Made by a program: the position numbers and the translations under genes. The notes under the pieces are model-generated. The model was not told the DNA's origin. It was given only the letters and a program-made list of their open reading frames with translations, and made no database searches. Below are positions 35,165 through 44,753 of a stretch of 64,000 nt of DNA, one piece after another. This stretch comes from Siphonodentalium dalli (Eukaryota > Mollusca > Scaphopoda > Gadilida > Siphonodentaliidae). How positions within the stretch are numbered: position 1 is the first letter of the stretch; the number at the start of each line of letters is the position of its first letter. The stretch covers positions 60,954,893 through 61,018,892 of the forward strand of contig CP136067.1 of NCBI GenBank assembly GCA_032622095.1. The letters are read 5' to 3'.

Positions 35165-36108
35165 CAAATTAACTTTGTAAAGTTTAAGCTATTGCCGTGG
35201 GGGGGGGGGGGGGGGGGGGTGTCCATGTGTCTGTCTGTGAACAATTTCCTTTGGCTCACCCTACAGGCTGCATCCCTCATCCGATCATCACCAAACTTCA
35301 TATGGAGGTGACCATATGATGCGAGCCATAAATTTTTTCTGAAATTCGTTAAAAAACATGGCCAACAGCAGCCATTTTGAATTTCAAATTTGAATCCACC
35401 CTGCAACCTGCATTTATTGGAGAATTTTTTTGAAAATTTACAACCATGTTTAGGATCACCTCTATGTGGGAGCTATCAAATTTGAGTGATTTTCGATGAA
35501 AAACATGGCTGCCTGCAGTCATTTTGGATCTTACTCTGCATGACTAAATCCATTGGCACACCCTACAGACACACCTCATCCGATCATCACCAAACTTTAT
35601 ATGGATCTTCATGGTGACTTTTTTTCGAATTTTGTAGAAAATCATGGTTTCCAGTGGCCATTTTGGATTTTACTCTCTGCATGACTAAATTCTTCGGCAC
35701 ACCTTACAGGCCACATCCCTCATCCGATCATCACCAAACTTTATATGTATCTTCGGGGTTACCTCTGGATAGGATTCTGGATAGGATTATCATCGATTAT
35801 TCGCAAAATTTGTTAAAAAACATGGCTGCCATCGGCCATCTTTGATTTTACTCTTTGCCTGACTAAATCCTTTGGTACACCCTACAGGCCACATCCCTCA
35901 TCCAATCTTCACCAAACTTCATGTGGATGTTCAGGCTGTCCTCTAGGTTTATTTGTGAAATGTTTCAATGAAATAATTTCATCTACACAATACAAGACCT
36001 TTCCTTTAACTTTTTGGCTTTCCATCTTCTTTATCATTCTATTTATTGCTCAGCAAAAAATAAACTCCTTCCCAAGTTGAGCTACAGTGCCATTGACACT
36101 TTCATTAA
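35165..36108 (+). mobile_element. Tandem-core non-autonomous element, copy 2
   Basis: Opens 'AACTTTGTAAAGTTTAAGC' and closes 'CCCAAGTTGAGCTACAGTGCC', then 'ATTGACACTTTCATTAA', the same borders as 9556-11515. It contains four to five diverged monomers ('ATCCGATCATCACCAAACTT') of a different subfamily. A G run of about 20 follows the left border (35199-35219). The closing TTAA is directly followed by the next TTAA element. Confidence 0.75.
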
Positions 36109-37639
36109 AGGAATATGAAAAACAAATAGTATTTTCTTTCAATATACCGATAATATATATTTAAAATGTCCATTTTGCGCATATAATCTAATATTCGGCC
36201 GCTAATCGTTATTTTTATAACGATTAAAAAAAATTCCGAAGTTAGCCGAAGATTTTGTGTTGTAGACGAAGTCACGTGATCATCGGCCTGATCACATGAT
36301 TGTCACATGTAAACAGAAGCATAGTCACATGATCGATCACGTCGTAACTCATTGACAACGCACAGATATGCAACAATACCATATAAAGTTTGCACACGCA
36401 AAGCGATCATGAATTCGATCACGGCTTTTGAAGTTAGTCGCGTTATGGGAGAACACTGCGAATGCAAAACTTCGTCGAAATACATCGCAGTTCTCATAAT
36501 TAAACGTCTTTATCATGTTATTATTATATGTATCGCGATGTGTTGTTATTATAAAGCAATGCCTGTATTTTACGTAGGACCTAGGCTACAACTGTTCTCA
36601 TAAAAGAAATCACAGACGAAGACTTTGGTATATTAATAAGTATATTCTATCACGATGTATTGATAAATTATCGTATATTATTTCGGTTTTGCGCGCAGTT
36701 ATCTATATAAACACATGCTCGTGTTTCTCTCTTTTTTTTCGTTACCGGAATAGTCCAAGTTAGGCCTATATTATATCATATATTCATATAAAGATTGCAT
36801 ATATATGCGAAGACTTGCACAGTTATTAGACAATTATCATCTCGTAAACATTCCAATTTCCAGATGCCCTTAGTCGTGTGGCAATAAAGAGCGTTTCGTT
36901 TTAATTTATCGTAACGCGGTAAAATAATTCGATTTATTGCTGTCGGATTTAATTTAAAAATTAAGCCATTCATTAGCAATATGATATGATAAATTCATTT
37001 TCATAGTTATGAATCATCTATATATTAGGGCAATAGGGTGTATATATATATTTCGGAATATTGTTCCAACCCTCAAAACAATCTTGCCACTGATGAAAAA
37101 TCGCTGCGTATGTGCATGGTTAGTGGCCTATAAAATTAGCACTCTATTGAATATCCCGGTCATAAAATGTCCACGACGACAATGATATTTAAAACATCTT
37201 CAATTCAATTCACAACTATTATTATTATAAACTATACATTATTATATATAAACCTTAGCCCGGCCGAAACTACACCATATACAAGCCTTAATTTCAATTG
37301 TTGACATGCTACCATCAAGTTTTTCTATTAACACGCACGCTCTGCCGATTCTGTGCTTTTTACATCGCCACTCGCCACCGCGATTACATAATAGTGATGG
37401 CATCATATAGGTAGACACAATTAACTCCGACTCCGATTCCGTGTTTTTCATTAGTCTACTCATTTGACGTCATATGAGGATTTGCGACGGAGATAGCCGA
37501 CAACTGGTGGGGGTATTATTTATTTAACGGCTTATTTATTACGCGATTGTTTTGGGACTTGGATCATTGTGATCATAATAGGGATGGCTTTCCGATAATG
37601 TTGTATTATAATTGTTGTATTCATCAGGATAGCAATCCT
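36109..37639. mobile_element. CpG-rich candidate TTAA element
   Basis: TTAA lies at 36105-36108 and 37640-37643. Ends are AGGAATATGA and, reverse-complemented, AGGATTGCTATCC; the match is short. The left subterminal part ('GGCCGCTAATCG' and an 'AATCG..CGATT' hairpin at 36206-36228) resembles the foldback element's 'CGCCGCTAATCC' region. The interior is CpG-rich with clustered CACGTG/CACATG-type sites (36270-36345) and no intact ORF. It sits exactly at the end of the tandem-core element. Confidence 0.45.
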
Positions 37640-37643
37640 TTAA

Positions 37644-38005
37644 ATACTGATCATTTAATTTTCTCACAGCGATATCAATTGATGTAATTGGTGAGACAAA
37701 TAAGCAAAGAGAGCAATCAATTATTCAGTGTCCCTCCTCCAGGCTGGTCAGGTAGTAAAATCCCATGGTCATTGATTTAATTCATCTTCCATTCAAGTCA
37801 CAGTATGTTCAGCACAGCATTGCATGAGTTGACTGTAGATGTGTCTCTCTTGAGAATAAGGCAGATAATAAGAATCTTTGTGTGTGCTTGGATGTTTAGA
37901 AGTGTATGAAGTCCTACCATCAGACAAGTCAGAATCATTGTGCCTTAATTAATTAGGCAGTCTAATATTAGATTACCAAGGCAATAAAACCTTCCTCTTT
38001 TTATC
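37644..38005. other. No feature recognised
   Basis: AT-rich flank. A TTAA-rich stretch at 37945-37960 ('CCTTAATTAATTAGG') is palindromic but isolated. Confidence 0.35.
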
Positions 38006-38009
38006 TATT

Positions 38010-38475
38010 GTTATGTAACGGGTTGGTGTCCACCAACCATGCATCCGTGCATCTGTAAGCCGTCAACAATTTCCTTTAGCACACTATACATCCGAGCGTC
38101 ACCAAACTTCTGGTCTTGGGAATGACCTGTATGTGGGAGCCATCAATTTTTGACAATTTTTTTTAATAAAACATGGCCACCAGCAGCCGTCTTGGATTTC
38201 AAATTTGAATCTATTACACACCCTGCAACCTGCATTTATTGGGGAAATGTTTGAAAATTTACAGGCATGTTTAGGATCACCTCTAAATTGTGAGCTATTG
38301 AAATTTGAACGATTTTCGATGCAAAATATGGCTGCCGACAGCAGCATCTTGTAACTTTATATGGAGCTTGGATTCCAATTTGAATCCATTGGCTCGCCCT
38401 GCAGCCCACATTTATTGGAGAACCGTTTGGAATTCTGACCAGTACTGATATAGAACAATGCCGGGTAACCCGAGT
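38010..38475 (+). repeat. Fragment related to tandem-core element copy 2
   Basis: Carries 'GCCGTCAACAATTTCCTTTAGC', 'ACATGGCCACCAGCAGCC', 'CAACCTGCATTTATTGG' and 'TTTAGGATCACCTCTA', all matching monomers at 35270-35480. Both element borders are missing. Confidence 0.65.
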
Positions 38476-38559
38476 CACCACACAAAATTGGGTTGAAATC
38501 TGTCCATGGGTCTGGGAGGAAAATCACGACCAGACAGATAGACAGGTCCTACTCTTTTA

Positions 38560-39020
38560 TATCTATAGACTAGCAGGTTAGCCCGCCACTGGCGGCATTC
38601 GTCCCATGGCTTTGTTCGAAAAAGCAATTGCAACAGGTTCCGAGACACTTGTGCTGCATTTGCAGCAAATTTCGGCAATAGTCAGAAACATGACAATTTT
38701 AATTTATTTTTTTGTTTTTCAATGAGTTAATTATTTTGTTTTTCAATGAGTTAATTGTGCTTTTTTAATTTTTTTATTTATTTTTTTATTTTTAAATTTT
38801 ACCCGATTGTTTTTGGTTTTTCAAGGAGTTAATTGTGCCTTTTTAATTTTGTTTTTCAATTTTACCCGATTTTTTTTTGTTTTTCAATGAACCCGTCCAT
38901 GACACTTCCCGTATTTAGCAAGTTTGAGCTCAATCGGTTCGAGTCTATAAAGGACACACACATATATATGACACTTCCCGTAGGTAGCAAGTTTGAGCTC
39001 AATCGGCATTCCCAACGTGG
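38560..39020 (+). repeat. Dispersed repeat family C
   Basis: 'ACTAGCAGGTTAGCCCGCC' starts the copy, and 'AGCAAGTTTGAGCTCAATCGG' plus 'GAGTCTATAAAGGACACAC' ends it, followed by a second short restart of the end (38970-39005). A T-rich duplicated stretch ('TTTTCAATGAGTTAATT') lies in the middle. Confidence 0.65.
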
Positions 39021-39023
39021 CGT

Positions 39024-39287
39024 AATTTTGGTACATATATAGAGACCAATTGTCCATCGGCTGTCATGTGTAGTAAAGATGTCTTATAAGCTGACATTGC
39101 CGTGGGGATGCCCGTTCCTACACGCGTTTTCGATTCTATGTGGGTCAAGCCGACATTGCCGTGGGGATATATATATATATATATATATAGTAGGAACGGG
39201 CATCCCCACGGCAATGTCGGCTTATAAGACATCTTTACTACACATGACAGCCGATGGACAATTGGTCTCTATATATGTACCAAAATT
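39024..39287. repeat. Near-perfect hairpin, 98-bp arms
   Basis: 39024-39121 and 39190-39287 are reverse complements with one visible mismatch. The 68-bp loop contains an AT dinucleotide run and a third partial copy of the inner arm end ('GCCGACATTGCCGTGGGGAT'), plus 'CACGCGTTTTCGATTCTATG', which belongs to family C (compare about 39835). The arms are too similar to be old. Confidence 0.9.
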
Positions 39288-39700
39288 AGATTCCAGTAGC
39301 TTTATAACGGTATATCTGGGGAGAAATCTGATGCTATATTCGTGATTATCTGGGATGATTTCGGTATATACGATACTGTAAAAACAAAGCGCGCCATCCG
39401 TGCTCGCAGGGAATAAATTTCGAGCGATAACGTTTGCGTAAATACGAAATTGTGAGTGTTGGTTTGTAACCGGAATTTCTGAGAAGCATTATGCCTATAA
39501 CTACCCCCCCCCCTAAGCCCTGACCTAAGTGTCATACATACTAACAATGATGTTGTAAGAGCTCCAATAAATCTCCCCGCATAGACAAGCACTCAATGTT
39601 CCCGTATAACTCTGCATATGCCAATAATGTTGAATGGGAAACAGATGCTCTTTATAGAGATGCGTCAAAAACAAACGCTCATTAAATAATCACTTGATTA
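39288..39700. other. No feature recognised
   Basis: Mixed sequence with a C run (39505-39514). No gene or repeat family was assigned. Confidence 0.3.
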
Positions 39701-39915
39701 ACCCACGCCGTGCCTTTGCAGTGGTTTGAGATTGGAGAACGGGTGCTCTGAGCTTCTCTAAACCGCGACCACGGTCGTGTCGGTGGGATTTTACACTTAC
39801 ATAGGAAGTTTGAGCTCAATCTGTACACGCGTTTTGGATTCTATGAAGTACCCACACACATATATACATATATACATATATATATACGAAGTCTCAAAAT
39901 ATATAGTATAGATAT
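39701..39915 (+). repeat. Family C 3' end
   Basis: Ends 'AGGAAGTTTGAGCTCAATC', then 'GCGTTTTGGATTCTATG', an AT/AC microsatellite and 'GTCTCAAAATATATAGTA', the same end phrase as at about 13925. Confidence 0.6.
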
Positions 39916-40425
39916 TATAAATTGACCAACATCATATTTTGCACCTTTTTATGCCAGTTTTATCCTAACGTACATTATAAATCAGTATAATTTAATTTTG
40001 CGACCAAACTTAAATGCAGTTCAGCAGTCATTCATACTTTCTTCGAATGTACATCCTGGCAGTGGATGAAAAATATCCCAAGACTGATCATTGAGAAGTT
40101 AATTTCTTCATGTCTGCCCCTTCATCTGTTCATTTCTGTAGCATATATGTAATAACAACTTCCGTAAAGGACAATTTGAAGCCAGGCGGTGCCTGTCTCA
40201 AGCTAGTGGAGGTAAATCTTGTGTTAAACTTTCAGTAACGCTATCCTAGATTAATTACATTTTCATAAGTATGGATTTTATATAACAGACATTGGATATA
40301 AGGCACTCTTTTGATCGTGCCTCAGTTGAGTGCTATGGTAGAGATATTGATTGTCTATTTGGCAGATTACTAAATACTAACATTTTTAACACTTCGTTCT
40401 CACAAATAAACATGCTATGTCCTAA

Positions 40426-40646
40426 AGGGGTACTGTACACTAAATCTGACCATTTATGGGACCATCTCCCTTTATAATCAACAGAATATATGCAACAAAT
40501 GAAAGAATTTGAGCTATTGGTTAGTGTACTCTATGAATGATGCAAACAACATGGTAATTTTAATTAAAATGTATTTATGACTGGAATCTGTTGAGTATAA
40601 AAGGAGATGGTCCCATAAATGGCCAGATTTAGTGTACAATACCCCT
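40426..40646. mobile_element. MITE family A, complete 221-bp copy
   Basis: Ends are AGGGGTACTGTACACTAAAT and, reverse-complemented, AGGGGTATTGTACACTAAAT, with inverted similarity of about 45 bp. Flanks are CTAA (40422-40425) and TTAA (40647-40650). It has no coding capacity. The first 12 bases differ from the right end of the 4.39-kb transposon (AGGGGTACTGTA) at none on the left and one on the right, so that transposase is a plausible mobiliser. Confidence 0.88.
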
Positions 40647-40650
40647 TTAA

Positions 40651-40784
40651 CCCTTTCTTTACTATGCATGTGTCTTATCTGTTGTCTGCTTATATTTCTT
40701 CAGCATCCCTCCTGATGAAAAATAGACCATTCCAATGTATACTTTTATAACTGGGTGGGATATCCATTCGATATTAACAAAGGG
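40651..40784 (+). mobile_element. MITE family D, 134-bp copy
   Basis: TTAA at 40647-40650 (shared with the preceding MITE) and 40785-40788. Ends are CCCTTTCTTTACT and, reverse-complemented, CCCTTTGTTAATATC. Contains 'CCATTCCAATGTATAC' and 'ATAACTGGGTGGGATATCC'. Confidence 0.8.
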
Positions 40785-40829
40785 TTAATCCATGTTTGCT
40801 CTGACTGAATGGTCCATTTTTAGCTAAAC

Positions 40830-42215
40830 TTTACTTTGTAAAGTTTGAGCTATTGCCAAGGCTTGGTATCCGTCGTCCATGTGTGAGTGTGTTTGTGCAT
40901 GTGTGATTCAACAACATGGGACCATCTCCTTTTATACTGTTCGTCTGATCATCACAAAATTTGTCATGGATGTTAATATTGACATGTAGATGGGAACGAG
41001 TAATTTTGGGGTCGTTCGGCAAAAAAACATGGCCGCTGGCAGCCATCTTGGATTTTACTCTTTGCATGACTAAATCCTTTGACTCTACAGGTCATACCTT
41101 TGGTCGAATGATCATGGAATTTGTCACCGATGTTACCAATGACATGTAGATGGGAACGAGTCATTTTGATGTCAATTGGCCAAAAAACACGACCGCCAGC
41201 AGCCATCTTGGATTTTACTCTTTGCATGACTAAATCCTTTGATACAGGCTACAGGTTGTACCTTTGGTCGTTTTCATCATGAAATTTGTCATGACTGTTG
41301 ACATTGACATGTAGATGGGAACGAGTCATTTTGGGATCATTCGAAATAAAAAAACATGGCCGCCAGATGAGAACAAGTAATTTTGGGGTTGTTCTTACAA
41401 AAAACATGGCCACTGGCAGCCATCTTGGATTTTACTCGTTGCATGACTAAATCCTTTGGAACGGGCCTTTGGTCAGATCATCATGAAATTTGTCATGGTT
41501 ATTAACAATAACATGCAGATGGGAACGAATCATTTTGAAGTCATTCGGCCAAAAAACATGGCCATCAGCAGTCATGTTGGATTTTACTCTTTGCATGACT
41601 AAATCCTTTGGCAGGGCTACAGGTCTTCCCTTGGTCAGATCATCATGAAATTTGTCATGGATGTTGACATTGACATGTAGATGGGAAACGCGAGTCATTT
41701 TGGGGTCATTCGGCCAGAAAACATGGCCACCAGCAGCCATCTTGGATTTGCATGACTAAATGCTTCGGCACGGGCTACAGGTTGTACCTTTGGTAGGATC
41801 ATCATGAAATTTGTCATGGCTGTTAACATTGACATGTAGATGGGAAACGAGTCATTTTGGGGTCATTTGGCCATAAAACGTGTCCTCTGGCAGCCATCTT
41901 GGATTTTACTCTTTTAAAATCTTTTGGCACACCTTACAGTCCACTTTCCTCAGCCGATCATCACCAATCTTCATATTAATCTTGATATTGATCTAGTAGA
42001 TGGAAGCTATCAAATGTATTTGAATTTCATTCAAAAACATAGCAGACAACAACCATCTTAGATTTTACTTTATATATATCTCTTCATGTTGATAATCTGG
42101 TATTACTCAGACATTTCAACTTTCGCATTCCTAATAGCTCCATTGACTGTAACACATGAAATTGTTACCTTTCCAAGTTGAGCTACAGTGTCATTGACTG
42201 TTTTATTTAGTGTAC
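40830..42215 (+). mobile_element. Tandem-core non-autonomous element, copy 3
   Basis: Opens 'ACTTTACTTTGTAAAGTTTG' and closes 'CCAAGTTGAGCTACAGTGTC', then 'ATTGACTG'. About seven monomers carry 'AAATTTGTCATGGATGTTA', 'GACATGTAGATGGGAACGAG' and 'CAGCCATCTTGGATTTTAC'. They are close to those at 9556-11515; the final unit resembles the 35-kb subfamily. Confidence 0.75.
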
Positions 42216-42229
42216 CCATACCATAGTAT

Positions 42230-42615
42230 GGTACACATAGTGTACTCCGAATTGACCACTGGTCAATCGTCAATCATCTGTCCATCCGTCTGTCCATCTG
42301 CCTGTATGTCTGTCTGTCCTTATTTCTGTCCGTAGACACTTTATGCATGGTGCGACAACTCAAACATTTCTATCCAATGTGAACCAAATTTTGTTATGTG
42401 AGTTTCTCTGCCCAAAATACAGAATAAGCTCGAATTTGGGTTTGATCTGATGATTTTTTTTACGGAGTTATGGTCCTTTTTCGACTTAGAATCGATGCTG
42501 CGATAACTCATTGGAAACAAAATTTTATAAGTGAGCATCGCAGCCCAAAATACAGATTGAGTTTGACTTAGAATCATCAAAAATTGGGATTTCCTGATGA
42601 TAATAACACTGTGAA
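42230..42615 (+). repeat. Dispersed repeat related to 8395-8530
   Basis: Shares 'GTACTCCGAATTGACCAC'-like, 'CTGTCCATCCGTCTGTCC' and 'GTAGACACTTTATGCATGG' with the 8.4-kb locus. Two ~150-bp units ('CCCAAAATACAGA', twice) are seen. Confidence 0.55.
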
Positions 42616-42619
42616 GCAG

Positions 42620-43172
42620 GCCGCACACAAAGCGACAATATGTTGCACAATATTTGTCGCAAACCTTTGCGATATAAGATCGGTGTGCGCACATGGTGTT
42701 TGTAGTTCTATATGATACATGTATACCTGATTTAATTCCCCACACACATTCACAATTAGATATTATATAGACACCAAATTGCTGATGTCCACCTTGTTTT
42801 GTTTTTGTATTCAATTGTAGTTTATTGTAGAGGCATGGATATATGACTCCCAAATCAATCAATTCATGTATTCTTACGCCATCCAAAATATCCCGCCAAA
42901 AACTGACTTTGCTAATCAACTTGAACTTGAAGGACGCTGGACGCATGTTTTTGTGAAATAAAACATGTGATCACCACATGAGCATATTAATAGTTGAATC
43001 TGATTGGCATAAATCGCACAACTTGTGATCATAGAAAATCTACATTATTTGATACCTTGTGGGGCCGAACGTGCAACAAACTGTTTTGCGATTTTACACT
43101 ACACACGCTAAGATTTGACCCGTAACTGGTGTCCAATATTTGTTGTACGATATATATCACATCGTGTGCGGC
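42620..43172. mobile_element. 553-bp MITE-like element with GCCGCACAC ends
   Basis: Left end GCCGCACACAAAGCGAC and right end, reverse-complemented, GCCGCACACGATGTGAT. The subterminal 'TGTTGCACAATATTTG' is inverted as 'CCAATATTTGTTGTACGA'. No clear target duplication is visible, so the superfamily is open. The long - strand open stretch at 42341-42946 spans its edge and is accidental. Confidence 0.6.
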
Positions 43173-43199
43173 ACATTGGAGAGATATAAGACAACTTGA

Positions 43200-44045
43200 T
43201 TGGTCTGGAGACCAATCTGATTTATTTAAATAAGCTATTTTTAGCTATCATGTATTATAATTAGCCGTAAAGGATTTCCTTAATACTTGGTAAGAGCATT
43301 GCTATAAGACCTAGTTTATAATTTGTTCATAGGGTCATGGTTGAGGAATTTTAGGGACCACCAAGGGGTCAGAAGATTAGCATTGAGGAATATGGGGTTT
43401 TCATGGATTTCATCTCAAGAACAGAAGTCAATGCTTTTTTATATATGAAAATAATCTATTGAGCACAATAGAGCATTTAGGGCTGTTATCAGTGTATCGT
43501 GCCAAGGGCTTCAGGGGACCCAGTCAGGAGGCAACAAAAGGGTCAGATAACACTAAATCAAATAAGTATTTTGAAAATCTTTTTCTCCAGTCCAAGATGG
43601 CAGATGTTGTTAATACTTGGTGCGGATTATTGCCATAGTTTCCAATTTGTTCATATTGTCATGGTCTATGGAATTTTAGGGGCCACAGAGCACTTAGAAG
43701 ATGAACATCGAAGGTTATGATTTTAGCGCCCACACTACTTGTAAAACATTGTAATGTGTGAAACCATTTTATTGAGGGCTACTTATTGTCTTTTGAAGGA
43801 ACTCTGGTAATCTGTTTTGAGTTAGGGATCATAGAGGCCAGCATCCTCATCATATTATGGCTGTATACACATTATGTAGACAATGCTTTCTGTATGGTCT
43901 AAACTATTTCTTTGAGAGCTATACTGACCACCAGTATGGACTGTGTTCATTTATCTCAGGTTAGGGGTCCTAGAGTATTCCAGTGTTATTATATGCCTAC
44001 CGATGTCAGTGACACTGCTAGTGAAAATTGGCAGTAGGACCATAA
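43200..44045 (+). repeat. Degenerate tandem region
   Basis: 'TAATACTTGGT', 'TTTGTTCATA..GTCATGG', 'GGAATTTTAGGG.CCAC' and 'TCAG(A/G)(A/T)' recur near 43285-43375 and 43610-43700, with weaker restarts at about 43800 and 43960. Spacing is about 300 bp for the clear pair. Confidence 0.5.
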
Positions 44046-44049
44046 ATTC

Positions 44050-44222
44050 CAATAATTTGAGAATTTGTGCTATTATGTACATTTGTCTATACATTCTTTA
44101 GTACATGACAATATTCTCTATAATTCAACATCAAAACTCTAGATTATAATTTAATGATGGCTATATTTACTATCGCTAGGGATGGGTTAAACATCTACCA
44201 ATCGTGATTGGCCTCTCGTTAA
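44050..44222 (+). repeat. Dispersed repeat shared with 8810-8995
   Basis: Same ordered phrases as the 8.8-kb locus, ending 'GATTGGCCTCTCGTTAAC'. Confidence 0.6.
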
Positions 44223-44745
44223 CTATTGTTTTGATAGCTCCCATTATATTATTGTCCCCCCCCCCCCCTGAAAAATGTTGGAGGACTATTTAATATAATC
44301 AGCATATCTGTCCATGCATTCATCTATTCATCCTTGTCCGCATGACAACTTTAGCAGTATTCAACAGAATTGCTTGATATTTGGTAGGTGGTTCACATTT
44401 GAGAAGACGCAGGCCAAGTTCAAATGTGGTCATTGTCCGATGATTTTTGACAGAGTTTAATATGCCCCTTTTTCGACTTAGAAATTGCTGTTTTCGGGTT
44501 GTTTTCGAAGACGCAGGCCAAGTTCTATTTTATTCCATTTAGAAATAACATCTGTGTCTCTTGATACTTGGTTTGTGGCTCACGTTTGAGAACATACAGG
44601 TCATCGTCTAATTTAATGAGTCAAATTTTGTGGTTAATTCGACTAGAAAGCGCTGTTTTCGTGTTTTACAGGAGATTAAGTCGCAAGTAATAGCTTTTAG
44701 TTTGACCAGTCTGTATTTGCAAAACAAATTTCAAATCAGATCCTG
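44223..44745 (+). repeat. Mollusc-type repeat with two ~170-bp units
   Basis: A C run (44258-44270) leads into units sharing 'GAAGACGCAGGCCAAGTTC' (about 44403 and 44507), 'TTGATA(T/C)TTGGT' and 'TCGACT(T/A)(A/G)GAAA' with 'GCTGTTTTCG'. Confidence 0.6.
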
Positions 44746-44753
44746 ATGCATTA

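Noticed and set aside
42341-42946. 201-codon - strand ORF
   Set aside because: Spans the edge of a MITE-like element and a dispersed repeat, with no domain and an unremarkable composition. It is accidental.
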